A DNA stretch of 64,000 nt from Rhizobium sp. BG4 (GTDB lineage Bacteria; Pseudomonadota; Alphaproteobacteria; Rhizobiales; Rhizobiaceae), in NCBI RefSeq assembly GCF_016864575.1, contig NZ_CP044126.1, forward strand, positions 310,001-374,000, written 5' to 3'. Numbering within the stretch: the stretch's first letter is position 1; each line of letters begins with the position of its first letter. Shown here one piece after another: positions 45,924-54,870 of this stretch. The notes beneath the pieces are model-generated. The model searched no databases. It was not told the DNA's origin and was given only the letters and a program-made list of their open reading frames with translations. The position numbers were made by a program, and so were the translations under genes.

Positions 45924-46733
45924 TCAGCGTCCCGGCCAAAGATTGCGCAAAAGGAGACTTGAGCGCGCGATAAAACGCGACACCTCATAAAACGCCCGCC
46001 ACAGCAAGACGGTCAGGTAGTGGTCAGCGGGCAGCTTGAAGCGCTTGAGACCGTTCTGGATCAGGGAGCCGCGTTCCGCGCTCTGGCGTATCGGCTGCGG
46101 ATCGACAAACAGGCCCCGCAGGCCAGAAAGATGCTCGAGATCGAAGGCCAGATCATAGGGCAGCCGCATCGGAACGAGTTCGTCGACGATCCATCTCGCC
46201 GCCTTGCGATTGATGAGATAGGCACCGGATCCCTTTTCCCTCGTCAAAGACACGGCAAGCCTACGGCAGCGGGTGAGGTGCTGAAGTTTGAACTTCTTTC
46301 CGTGATTGACGGTCGACAGCCGGAGGATGTCCCATTTCCGCTGTTCGTCGAGCGCGGCACCGAGCACCTCCACGATATCCTCCTCGAATATCAGGTCGTC
46401 CTCGAGGATCAGTGCGTGTCCGGCGTCCGACCGGAGCATTCGCCGCGCACATTCGACGTGGCTGAGAAAGCAGCCGATCTCGTAGGGATTCGGCATGCGC
46501 CCGTGACGCAGGCGATATCCCGCCTCGTCGAAACCTGGCACCGGAAACGCAAGGTCGCGGCCGTCGATTGCAGAGACGCGTTCGAACTCCAGTCCCTTGG
46601 TGTGGATCCGCGCTTCCATCCGCAGACGCCGCTCCGGCGAGCGATCCAGGTTGATCAGATAGACTGAAAGCCTAGCGTTAAGTGTGGCGCTCAGGTCGCC
46701 GCGGTCTGCCGTGGCGGCGGTGTGCATGTTCAT
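45924..46733 (-). CDS. Glycosyltransferase family 25 (lipooligosaccharide-type)
   Basis: A 269-aa protein. SVYLINLDRSPERRLRM at the start, GCFLSHVECARRM near residue 87, and ALILEDDLIFEED (the EDD metal/nucleotide motif) near 110 are diagnostic for GT25, which adds sugars to LPS/LOS in Gram-negatives. It is cytoplasmic, no signal peptide. GAGG before the ATG at 46733 supports this start. Two palindromic motif copies lie 71-118 bp upstream, shared with the PepSY gene on the other strand. Confidence 0.87.
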   Translation of the reverse strand: MNMHTAATADRGDLSATLNARLSVYLINLDRSPERRLRMEARIHTKGLEFERVSAIDGRDLAFPVPGFDEAGYRLRHGRMPNPYEIGCFLSHVECARRMLRSDAGHALILEDDLIFEEDIVEVLGAALDEQRKWDILRLSTVNHGKKFKLQHLTRCRRLAVSLTREKGSGAYLINRKAARWIVDELVPMRLPYDLAFDLEHLSGLRGLFVDPQPIRQSAERGSLIQNGLKRFKLPADHYLTVLLWRAFYEVSRFIARSSLLLRNLWPGR

Positions 46734-46803
46734 GGGAAGCCTCGAAGTGCAATGATCAGGCCCGAACGTTGCGCTTCGAATTTCACCGGCTGCTGACCGC
46801 AGC

Positions 46804-46851
46804 CATACGGATTTGTAAGGTCAGGGCACTCGGTCTTACCGATCCGTAAAG
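46804..46851. promoter_or_regulatory. Palindromic motif, copies 4 and 5, between GT25 and PepSY genes
   Basis: CATACGGATTTGTAAGG (46804-46820) and CTTACCGATCCGTAAAG (46835-46851), opposite orientation, centres 31 bp apart (about three helical turns). They lie in the divergent promoter region, so one regulator could control both genes. Confidence 0.6.
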
Positions 46852-46927
46852 TTCGGGACAGGAAACCCCAAACTTAACGTTGCAGCCTCCTCACCGGCCC
46901 AATAACGGGCACTAGAAGGAGAAGAAA

Positions 46928-47287
46928 ATGAACCGTTATCGCTCATTCAAGACCGCCATGGCGGCGATGATTGCTGCTGGCGCCATCGGGTTTGCCGTCC
47001 CGACGCCCGGCCAGGCAGCCGACCAGCAGAACGGCAAGGACGATCGCGCCGAATATTCCAAACTGTTGACGGCGAAGATCAGCCTCTCCCAGGCCATTGA
47101 TGCTGCGGAAAAGAAGTTCGGCGGTAAGGCCGTCAACGCCGCGCTCGACAACGAGCAGGCGAACGCTGCCTTCGAGGTCGAACTCATGACGGCCAACGGC
47201 TCTCAGACCGTTGCAGTCGATGGCATCAGCGGCGCGGCGACCGCCGCGCCCGACCAGCAGGACAACGGCGGCGAAGACGTCGAATAA
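46928..47287 (+). CDS. Periplasmic PepSY-domain protein
   Basis: A 119-aa protein with a signal peptide (cleavage after GQA near residue 30) and one PepSY-like domain (ISLSQAIDAAEKKFGGKAV ... AFEVELMTANGSQTVAVDG). An acidic tail follows. Such small PepSY proteins are commonly targets of envelope two-component systems and may bind peptides or inhibit proteases. AAGGAGAAGAAA gives an ideal ribosome binding site. Confidence 0.85.
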   Translation: MNRYRSFKTAMAAMIAAGAIGFAVPTPGQAADQQNGKDDRAEYSKLLTAKISLSQAIDAAEKKFGGKAVNAALDNEQANAAFEVELMTANGSQTVAVDGISGAATAAPDQQDNGGEDVE

Positions 47288-47352
47288 CTCCCCTCCTTGC
47301 GGCTGCGGGGCGATGGCACCGTGGCCGCTCATCAGCTTGCCCGGACCCCGCA

Positions 47353-47655
47353 ATGACACTTCCCATGTTTCCGCTACTCCTCGAAATCCACTATCGATGC
47401 GCCGATAGCCCCGACAACCAGTGGATCGTTCTGGACGCGGCGTTCGCCGAGGCTGAGTTGGAGCTTCTGCAGACCGGCATCGAACAAGGTTTCATCGCGT
47501 GCGATACCAAGACCGATGTCGCCGATTACTACCGGCTATCCCTCACCGAGCGGGCCAGAAGGCAATTTGGTCTTCCGAAGCCAGCTGTTCAAACCGGTCT
47601 CCTGCGCCAGCTGGCACGTCGTCTCTTTGCGCGATCTGACAAGCTTGGAGGCTGA
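47353..47655 (+). CDS. Hypothetical protein, possible small winged-helix
   Basis: A 100-aa protein, not recognised. It has a predicted beta-start (LLLEIHYRC), helical middle (AFAEAELELLQTGIEQGF) and YRLSLTERARRQFG near residue 57, a pattern seen in small winged-helix-like proteins. No signal peptide. It follows the PepSY gene by 65 bp and may be in the same transcript. Confidence 0.6.
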   Translation: MTLPMFPLLLEIHYRCADSPDNQWIVLDAAFAEAELELLQTGIEQGFIACDTKTDVADYYRLSLTERARRQFGLPKPAVQTGLLRQLARRLFARSDKLGG

Positions 47656-47725
47656 CGCTATTGCCCTTGAGGCGTGCGGCGCTCAGCATGCAGAGGCGCC
47701 ATTCGTCCGACTTGCCTTTCGAGAC

Positions 47726-47947
47726 CTATCGCATGCCGGCTTTGCGCGCAGCGCGCCAAAGGCTTTCCAACAAGATCAGGATGCAGCCGATCAGGAGGAT
47801 GACCCCACCTGCTAGAGCATCGAGATGAGCATACTTGACGGCCGCGGTGATGATGAGGATGAGACCGAGCGCCAAGATGGCAAGGGCGCCGTCGTCGACG
47901 AACATGCCGGCGACTTCCTCGAAGGCGATCTTGAAAAGGTGCTTCAT
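47726..47947 (-). CDS. Small two-helix inner-membrane protein
   Basis: A 73-aa protein from the ATG at 47947, which overlaps the upstream gene stop (ATGA). Two strongly hydrophobic segments (ALAILALGLILIITAAV; LAGGVILLIGCILILLESLW) and a basic C-terminus (RAARKAG). Probably a partner of the upstream membrane protein. No family recognised. Confidence 0.7.
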   Translation of the reverse strand: MKHLFKIAFEEVAGMFVDDGALAILALGLILIITAAVKYAHLDALAGGVILLIGCILILLESLWRAARKAGMR

Positions 47948-48695
47948 CGCACAGCCCCTTCGTCCGCGATGCGATGCTGGCGAAGGCCTTTCACGGCGAG
48001 CCAGGAGAAAGCAGCAAGCGCAGCAAAGATCGGGATCAGCGACAGATCGGCACCGGGCCACCGAGCGCCGATCCCCTCTCCGGTCCAGAAGATGCCGAAG
48101 GCGCTGATAAGCAGGCCAACGACAAACTTCAGGCTGTTTTCCGGAACCGACGACAACGGCTTATGGACGAACAGCCCGACGATCAGGACCAGAATACAGG
48201 CTGCGGCAGCGCCGATGCTGGCATACCCCATCATTCCCTGCCCTGCTCCGGTGGCGATCACGATGAAGACGACCTCGATGCCTTCAAGCAGGACAGCCTT
48301 GAAGGCGGCAATACCTGCAAGCAGATTGGCTCGCTGGTCGGCCGAGTGCCGGCGAAGGCTCTCGCTCTCCTTTGCAAAGGCCTTTTCCTCGTCATGACGC
48401 GCAATGTAGCCGGAGGCTCGAAGAATAGCTTTGCGGAGCCAGCGCAGGCCGAAAAGGATCAGAAGCGTGCCAATGGTAAACTGCAGCGCCTCGATCGGGA
48501 TGAGGCCGAGTAACGGCCCAGAGTTATCGTCAAAAGGCCGAGGACGACAAGGGCAGCACCGCTCCCGATGAACGCCGGTTTCCAACTCTGCGTCACACCG
48601 ACGGCCAGAATTATCGTGAATGCTTCGACCACCTCGACCAGCGAGCCGAGGAATGCAGCACTGATCGTTGAGGCAATGCTTGTGAGGGATGTCAT
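47944..48695 (-). CDS. COG4280-like membrane protein (frameshifted in this sequence)
   Basis: Predicted 250 aa if one base is restored. Part 1 (from 48695) is MTSLTSIASTISAAFLGSLV..., ending TLG; part 2 continues PLLGLIPIEALQFTIGTLLI in another frame. The break is at GGCCC, 48515-48519. There are about six membrane helices. LVEVVEAFTIILAV and LLEGIEVVFIVIATG resemble the REGxE helices of FTR1-type iron permeases, which hints at cation transport, but identity is not secure. It is coupled to the small 73-aa membrane protein. The 48696-48908 gap holds no visible gene. Confidence 0.7.
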
Positions 48696-48908
48696 TTCAA
48701 CTTCTGCCTGGTGTAATCTCGAAGACCGGCGTCTGCACTTCGGCGCTGCCGATGCGCGCTACAGCGCACCTATTCACGAAGGCTGACGATCACCTGAACG
48801 TGCTCGCGATGATCGCCGCGACGGGCGCTGTTTGTCTCCTGCCGATCAGTTTGATCCCTCAGCAAACGCCGACGCCGGCAAACTCGATCCTCCCTTGAGG
48901 GCCTGAAC

Positions 48909-49904
48909 TCACAAATCGAGCTCTCTGCGCAGCGTCTCCAGCCGCTCCATCGCGATCACACCGTCCGCAATGCTTGGCGCCGGAGTTGTTGCACCGGCCA
49001 GTGCAGGAACGACGTCTGCCAGCAGTGAGTGGTAGCCTTTCGGGTCCTCGTTGGCGGCGGCCGTAAAATTCGGCTTCCACGTCAGAGTGTCGCTATCGTC
49101 CTTGAGCGTCGCAGCCAGATCGTCGATCTTGAATGGAGGATTCCTGTGCCATTTGATCTCGATCACGTCGTCGACCTCGATGCGCTGGTGATCGCTCATC
49201 AGCTCGATGCGCTCCACCGGCGTTCCGCGGGACTGAATGGTTCCCATCGCGATGTTGCCGATCGCGCCGCATTCGAATTCGAAGCCGACATGGAAGAGTA
49301 CGCGGCCGGGCGTCTTTTCGACCTTTCGCGCCGAGATCGTCCGTACGGGCGACACCAGGAATGACACGAGGTCCATATAGTGGACGCAGTGGTGCAGGAA
49401 GAAGCCGGTGTAATCGACGTTCCCGGCAAAATATCCGGGCGCCGTCATATAATAGCCGGTCAGTCCCATCACCTCGCCGAAACGGCCGGACCTGACGATG
49501 TTCGCGGCCATCCGGTTGCCGATCGAGTATCGCTTCATGAACCCCAGCAGAAGCGGCTTCTTCGCCTTCTCGGAGGCGGCCAGCAGTTCGCGTGCGCCTG
49601 CGGCACTTCCGGATGGCGGCTTTTCCATGAAGACGGGCAGGCCCCTCTCAAGTGCCGCCTTGCCGAAGGCCAGATGCTGGTCCGGGCCGACCGCCATGCC
49701 GATGGCGTCGAGGCCAGGCGTGCGCAGCAGATCTTCGACGTCGGTCACGAGATTGGTGACACCGAACTGGCGGCCAGCGCTCTTCAGGCGCGCGCCGTCG
49801 ATATCGCACAGTCCGACCAGCTGGACGTCATGACGGACGAGCTGCGGGAGAAGCATTTGGGTTGCGTGGATGCCGCAACCGATCCAACCGATTTTCATAG
49901 TCAT
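48909..49904 (-). CDS. Gfo/Idh/MocA-family oxidoreductase
   Basis: A 331-aa NAD(P)-dependent sugar or inositol-type dehydrogenase. Rossmann start MKIGWIGCGIHATQMLLPQL; the catalytic EKP motif is in PVFMEKPPSGS near residue 98. The frame is open far upstream in the epimerase gene, but the ATG at 49904 overlaps the epimerase stop (ATGA). As last gene of the operon it probably oxidises the imported sugar or polyol. Confidence 0.87.
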   Translation of the reverse strand: MTMKIGWIGCGIHATQMLLPQLVRHDVQLVGLCDIDGARLKSAGRQFGVTNLVTDVEDLLRTPGLDAIGMAVGPDQHLAFGKAALERGLPVFMEKPPSGSAAGARELLAASEKAKKPLLLGFMKRYSIGNRMAANIVRSGRFGEVMGLTGYYMTAPGYFAGNVDYTGFFLHHCVHYMDLVSFLVSPVRTISARKVEKTPGRVLFHVGFEFECGAIGNIAMGTIQSRGTPVERIELMSDHQRIEVDDVIEIKWHRNPPFKIDDLAATLKDDSDTLTWKPNFTAAANEDPKGYHSLLADVVPALAGATTPAPSIADGVIAMERLETLRRELDL

Positions 49905-50782
49905 CGACGATATTCCGTAAGCAGGAGGTGGGATTTCATGAAGGCGCTCGACGCCGAGAGGCGATCGCTCTCGTCTTCGTGCGGCGCGCGCCACTGGGCA
50001 AAGGGCACGCCGAAGCGGTCGTCGGTGCGCCGGAAAGGCTCGAGCGATATCGGGCCGGTATAGCCAACCTCGTGCAGCGCCCGGCAGACTTCGACCCAGT
50101 CGGTCATGCCGGTGCCGGGGAAGCCGCGATGATTTTCGTTCGCCTGGAAATGCACGATGCGATCGCCACCGAGCCGGATAGCCTCGGCCAGAGAGCTCTC
50201 CTCCATGTGCATGTGGAACGTGTCCAGCATAAGCTTCACGGCAGGATGATCGACAGCGTCGAGCAATTCCATCGCCTGCTGCGTCGTGCAAAGGACGTCG
50301 CTTTCGAACCGGTTGAGCGGCTCGACCGCCAGGGTAACGCCGGCATTCCGGGCATACTCCCCTGCTTCCTTCAAACCTCTGACGCAGCGATCCTTGCGCG
50401 CCAGCCGCTCGGTTTCGTCGACAGGCTGCGGCGGCCGGCCGGCGAAGACCAGCGGGTTGCCGGTCAGCGGGCCGCCGACGATCTTCGCGCCGAGCCCCGC
50501 GGCGCAATCGACCGTGTATTTGAGATATTCGACCCCGGACCGATGAGCCTGGATTTCGGCTGATGCGAGATTGCGCTGAAGGTTGACGCGGGCTGCGAGC
50601 ACTACGCCGAGCCCGGCATCATCAAGAGCCTTGCGCGTCTCCTTGATGTCGAGCTCGCCGACCTCGGGAACGAGAAGCTCAACGAAATCACAACCGTGTT
50701 CCCGCATCTTCGCAAACAGCGGAAAGTGCTCGGCTGTAAAGGGCCGCGCATATTGCATCGAAATCAACCCGATCGGGTTCAT
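49901..50782 (-). CDS. Sugar phosphate isomerase/epimerase (TIM barrel, ketose 3-epimerase-like)
   Basis: A 293-aa AP-endonuclease-2-like barrel. Metal-site segments: VTLAVEPLNRFESDV near residue 150 (Glu), KLMLDTFHMHMEE near 183 (Asp, His), VHFQANENHRGFPGTG near 210, SLEPF near 246 (Glu). This set matches D-tagatose/D-psicose 3-epimerase-type enzymes. It sits between the permease and oxidoreductase genes. The exact sugar is unknown. Confidence 0.83.
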   Translation of the reverse strand: MNPIGLISMQYARPFTAEHFPLFAKMREHGCDFVELLVPEVGELDIKETRKALDDAGLGVVLAARVNLQRNLASAEIQAHRSGVEYLKYTVDCAAGLGAKIVGGPLTGNPLVFAGRPPQPVDETERLARKDRCVRGLKEAGEYARNAGVTLAVEPLNRFESDVLCTTQQAMELLDAVDHPAVKLMLDTFHMHMEESSLAEAIRLGGDRIVHFQANENHRGFPGTGMTDWVEVCRALHEVGYTGPISLEPFRRTDDRFGVPFAQWRAPHEDESDRLSASSAFMKSHLLLTEYRR

Positions 50783-50843
50783 CTGCCATTCCTTTTTAAG
50801 AGCGAGGTTCGAACTGCCGAACCCGATTGAAAATCGATAGACG

Positions 50844-51677
50844 TCAGCCTTTGACCGCCCCCTGGGTCAGCCCGCCGATGAGGCGCCGTTGCACGAGAAG
50901 GAAGAGGATGGTCGCCGGCATGGCGCCGACGACGGCACCCGCCGCGAGCAGACCCCATTCGATCTGGTATTCTCCGATCAGGGTCTGGATCGCCACGGTG
51001 ACTGGGCGCACGTTGCGGCCGCCGAGCGTCAGGGCGTAGAGATATTCGTTCCAGGCGGTGATGAAGATATAGATGCCGGTCGAGATGATCCCCGGCATGG
51101 TCAGCGGCAGCACCACCTTCCGCAACGCCGTCAGCCGCGAGGCGCCATCGGTCATCGCCGCTTCGTCGAGGCTCTTCGGGATCGCCCCGATGTAGCTCGT
51201 CAGCATCCAGACGGCAAAAGGAATGGCGACGGTCGCGTTGGCGAGGATCAGGCCAAGATGCGTGTCCAATATTCCGAACTTTCTCATCAGCACGAATAGC
51301 GGAAGAATGAGGAGCACGATCGGGAACATGTTGATCAGTAGGAACTGAAGCATCAACAGTTTCCGGCCGGGAAAGCGAAACCGCGAAAAGGCATAGGCCG
51401 CGGTGACCGAGACGATCAGGCCGACGACGACGGTCCCGCCGGCGATGATCAGGCTGTCCATCATGTTCTTCAGGAACGACGTCTGCTCGAAAAGCCTGAC
51501 GTAGTTGTCGGCACTCCATCCGGCCGGCGAAAGCGACACTCCGCTGGCGTTGAGCGCCGCGGTAGGTGTCAGGGACGTCAGGATCATCCAGGCGAAGGGT
51601 GCCATTGCGAAGATCGCCAGCAACGCGACCGGCAGGTCGGTCGTCAGGATACGCTGAAGGGTTCCGGGCTTTTTCAC
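50844..51677 (-). CDS. Sugar ABC transporter permease (MalG-type)
   Basis: A 277-aa permease with six membrane helices. The EAA loop is at EAAMTDGASRLTALRKVVLP near residue 172, the docking site for the ATPase. It forms the channel with the MalF-type permease, whose stop it overlaps. Family CUT1 (di-/oligosaccharides, polyols, glycerol phosphate). Confidence 0.88.
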   Translation of the reverse strand: MKKPGTLQRILTTDLPVALLAIFAMAPFAWMILTSLTPTAALNASGVSLSPAGWSADNYVRLFEQTSFLKNMMDSLIIAGGTVVVGLIVSVTAAYAFSRFRFPGRKLLMLQFLLINMFPIVLLILPLFVLMRKFGILDTHLGLILANATVAIPFAVWMLTSYIGAIPKSLDEAAMTDGASRLTALRKVVLPLTMPGIISTGIYIFITAWNEYLYALTLGGRNVRPVTVAIQTLIGEYQIEWGLLAAGAVVGAMPATILFLLVQRRLIGGLTQGAVKG

Positions 51678-52597
51678 TTCTGCACCTCCCGCATCGTCCG
51701 GGCCAGATAGACGGCGACGAATGCGCCGAGGAAAATGGTGAAGGTCACGGCGATCGACGTTCCGTAGCCGAAATCAAGATTCTGGCGCGCCTTGATGAAG
51801 GCATAGAGAGGCAGCGTATACGTCGCGTAGCCCGGGCCGCCGCCGGTCATGACGAAGATCACGTCCATCGAATTGGCAACCCAGATCACCCGGAGCAACC
51901 CGGCAGTCGCCAGAACCGGCGCGATACCGGGCAAGGTAATGTGCAGGAACTGACGCCAGGGCGACGCGCCGTCGATCGACGCGGCCTCGTATTGGCTTTT
52001 CGGAATGCCCTGCAGGCCAGCGAGGATCATCACCGCGAAGAACGGAAATCCCTGCCAGGTCAAAGTGGCGATGATCGCGTAGATCGCAACATTGGGGTCG
52101 GCAAGCCACGGAACCGCTGCCTTGACGATCGAGAGATAGATCAGGATGTCATTGAGAACGCCGGTATTCGGATCGTAGATCCAGCGCCACATGAGCGCGA
52201 TGACGACACTCGGCAGAGCCCAGGGAATGATGATCAAAGCGCGCGCGAGACCACGCCACGGAAATTCGCGATTGAGCAGCAGCGCCGTCAGCAGGCCGAG
52301 CCCCATCTGCAGCGGCACCGTCAGACCGATCCAGATGATCGTGTTCCAGAGCGCCGCCCAGAAGACCGGGTCGTTGAACAGCTTCACATAGTTTGCGAAG
52401 CCGACGAACTTGCTGGCATTCGGCCTGAAGAGCACGAGATCGTAGAAGCTCGTCCACACCGCCTGGATCATCGGCATGAAGACGATGACGATCGTGACGA
52501 AGACGGCCGGCGCCAGGAGCATGTAGGGAAGGATGCGTTCCGAACGCCATTGAATTCGGCTTCGGCGCATCGGGGTAGAGGTCGTCGATAAAGACAT
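51674..52597 (-). CDS. Sugar ABC transporter permease (MalF-type)
   Basis: A 307-aa permease from the ATG at 52597 (MSLSTTSTPMRRSR). The upstream open frame is probably not translated. The first helix is LLAPAVFVTIVIVFMPMIQ and the EAA loop is YEAASIDGASPWRQFLHITL near residue 205. It is 64 bp downstream of the binding-protein gene and coupled to the MalG-type gene by ATGA. Confidence 0.87.
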   Translation of the reverse strand: MSLSTTSTPMRRSRIQWRSERILPYMLLAPAVFVTIVIVFMPMIQAVWTSFYDLVLFRPNASKFVGFANYVKLFNDPVFWAALWNTIIWIGLTVPLQMGLGLLTALLLNREFPWRGLARALIIIPWALPSVVIALMWRWIYDPNTGVLNDILIYLSIVKAAVPWLADPNVAIYAIIATLTWQGFPFFAVMILAGLQGIPKSQYEAASIDGASPWRQFLHITLPGIAPVLATAGLLRVIWVANSMDVIFVMTGGGPGYATYTLPLYAFIKARQNLDFGYGTSIAVTFTIFLGAFVAVYLARTMREVQK

Positions 52598-52661
52598 GAT
52601 CGGCTCCGGGGACGAACTGCGGTGGACGGCCCCGGAATAAACCGGAGCCGTCGCCCATGGA

Positions 52662-53864
52662 CTACTCGGCAAAAAGCGTCTGCAACTGTTCCATCATCTG
52701 CTTTGCAGTGATCTGTCCGGTGAGAGCCTGCTGCATGTTGGTCTGCCACGCCGTGTTGACGAACTCGGTCACGGCGGACGTCTGCGGCAGCACCTTGGCG
52801 AAGGGCAGCGACTGCACCGTCGCATCGACAAAGCGGCGCTCATGCAGTTTCCAGTTCGCCGAACCACTCTTGGTCACGGTCATCTGGCCGGTCGCACTGT
52901 TGAACGCCACATTGTTTTCGCCCTCGGCGAGGAAGGAGATCCACTTCCATGCCGCATCCTTCACGGCCGATGATGAGAAGATCGCCAGGGATTCGTCGCC
53001 ATAGGATGTCCACTGTCCCTTGCCGCACTTCGGCACCGGCACGGCCGATACCTTGTCACCCAGCGCCGCCACGAGATCCTTGGAGGAGCCGATGTGATGG
53101 ATGGTCATTGCCGTCTTGCCGGATTTGAAGGCCGCGATGATTTCCTGGAAGCCGTCGTTCGGTGCCGAGGGCGGAATGACCTTGTCCTTCTGGAAGAGAT
53201 CGACGAGCCACTGGTTGGCAGCGATCGCTTCAGGGGTCGTCAGACCGCCCGGCTTCAGCTCGGCGCCCTGCGACATGACGAACGAGCCCCACTGGTCCCA
53301 TCCACCCTTACCGCCACGCAGCCCAAAGCCATAGGTATCCGGTGCCTTCGTCAGCTTGATCGCGTCGTCCCTGAATTCCTCGCAGGTGGTCGGCGGCTTC
53401 AGGCCTGCGGCCTGAAAGAGATCCGTGCGATAATAAAGATAGAGAACGACATACTGGATCGGCAGGTAATACTGCTGGCCGTCAGGTCCCTTGTTCAGCT
53501 CGAGCAGGTTGTCGAGCAGATCGGCCTTGCCCTTCCAGGCATCGATCCGATCGCCGAGCGGCTCCAGCGCGCCCATCTCGACGAGCCGCGGCTGCGCAAA
53601 CAGCTTCACCATCGCGGCGTCAGGCGCGTTGCCGCCCACGATCGACGTGTAGAGATTGTCGTAATAGCTGTTCCACGGAACGTTTTCCGCTTCGATCTTG
53701 ATATCCGGGTTTGCCGTTTCGAACTTCTTCACCAGGTCCGACATAGGGTTGGCGGGATTGTCGAAATGGTACCAGAAGCGGACGGTCTCCGCCGCCATGG
53801 CGTGACTAAAGGCGGCCGAAGCTGCCAGGGCGGCGCCGAGCGCCAAAGTCTTCAGAATTTTCAT
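52662..53864 (-). CDS. Sugar ABC transporter substrate-binding protein (CUT1)
   Basis: A 400-aa extracellular binding protein (SBP_bac_1, UgpB/MalE-like). Signal peptide MKILKTLALGAALAASAAFS with cleavage after AMA near residue 24; then VRFWYHFDNPANPMSDLVKK, the family start. Captures the substrate in the periplasm for the two permeases and the divergent ATPase. GAGGAGG precedes the ATG. Confidence 0.88.
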   Translation of the reverse strand: MKILKTLALGAALAASAAFSHAMAAETVRFWYHFDNPANPMSDLVKKFETANPDIKIEAENVPWNSYYDNLYTSIVGGNAPDAAMVKLFAQPRLVEMGALEPLGDRIDAWKGKADLLDNLLELNKGPDGQQYYLPIQYVVLYLYYRTDLFQAAGLKPPTTCEEFRDDAIKLTKAPDTYGFGLRGGKGGWDQWGSFVMSQGAELKPGGLTTPEAIAANQWLVDLFQKDKVIPPSAPNDGFQEIIAAFKSGKTAMTIHHIGSSKDLVAALGDKVSAVPVPKCGKGQWTSYGDESLAIFSSSAVKDAAWKWISFLAEGENNVAFNSATGQMTVTKSGSANWKLHERRFVDATVQSLPFAKVLPQTSAVTEFVNTAWQTNMQQALTGQITAKQMMEQLQTLFAE

Positions 53865-53887
53865 GCCTTCCTCCTCTTATTTTAACG

Positions 53888-54870
53888 CTATTGGCGGCCA
53901 GTCAGCCGCCTTGCTGCATTGCCCGCCGCATGAAGCGCCTCCCGCGCCGCGGCCAGTTCACGAGTGTTCTGCAAGAACCCGTGCATGACGCCCGGGACGA
54001 CTTGCAGTTCGTCGTCACGGCCGAGCGCCCGAAGGCGCCGGCCAAGCTCAAGTGTGTCGGAGAGCAGCGGATCGACGGCCGCCGCCATGAGATAAAGCGG
54101 AGGCAACGACGCCAAGGCGGCATCGTCAGCCATCAGCGGGCAAGCCAGGGGATTGCCGTCAATCGCCTGCTCGCCGGCATAAAAGCTCCAGTAGCGCTGC
54201 ATCTTCGGCCGCGTCAGGCCTGGACCATTCTCGAACCGGATATAGGATGGGGTCTCGAACGATCGGGCGTAATTTCCATAGAACAACAGGGCGCCATCGG
54301 CCTTGGCTCCGCCGGCTGCCTGCTCGTGAAGCATCGCGGCCAATGCGAGGTTCGCCCCGCCGAGTCACCCGAGATCAGAACCGGCCCGCTCCTGACGCCT
54401 GCCTCCTTCGTCGCGGCAAAGACGCTTCGCAGCGCCGAGATGACATCCTTGAGCCCGGCAGGAAACGGATCTTCCGGCGCCAGCCGGTAATCCGGCAGAA
54501 CAACAGGCATCCCGCTCTCAACAGCAAGCACCCGTGCGCAACGTTCGTGCGTCTCGGGTGAACAGAAGGCAAAGCCGCCACCGTGGACAAAAAGAATGAC
54601 ACCGGGGCGAGCGCCTTGCGGCACCAGCACCTTGAGACGGGTGCGTGCCGCTCCCAGGGCGGGGTCTTCGTCCACCCAGACATCGCCGACGAAATCCATT
54701 GCAGGCATCTCGGTGTTGCATCGCGCGTTGGCGGCAAGCGATTGAGCGCGCCCTTCCGCGGGCGGCAGCGTCGTCGGATCGGGCAGAGCACCGAGTTCGC
54801 GATAGACCGCCTCGATCAAGGCGATCGATTCCTCGGACAGTTCTCCCGACATATCCACGGACGAGCTCAC
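53888..54870 (-). CDS. Alpha/beta hydrolase (esterase/lipase, HSL family; frameshifted in this sequence)
   Basis: Predicted 327 aa if one base is restored. The N-terminal part carries the oxyanion motif FVHGGGFAFCSPETH and the nucleophile ISGDSAG. The frame breaks right there, at the CCCC run 54355-54358; one extra G on the coding strand restores GDSAGANLALAAMLHEQ. The C-terminal part has the acid and His of the triad (AAVDPLLSDT; VPGVMHGFLQ). The GTG at 54870 is chosen because GGAGG lies seven bases upstream; it overlaps the GntR stop. It may release the transported substrate from an ester. Confidence 0.82.

Noticed and set aside
47944-48695. Two separate small membrane protein genes
   Set aside because: The two pieces overlap, are in shifted frames and together form one protein of 250 aa once a single base is restored.
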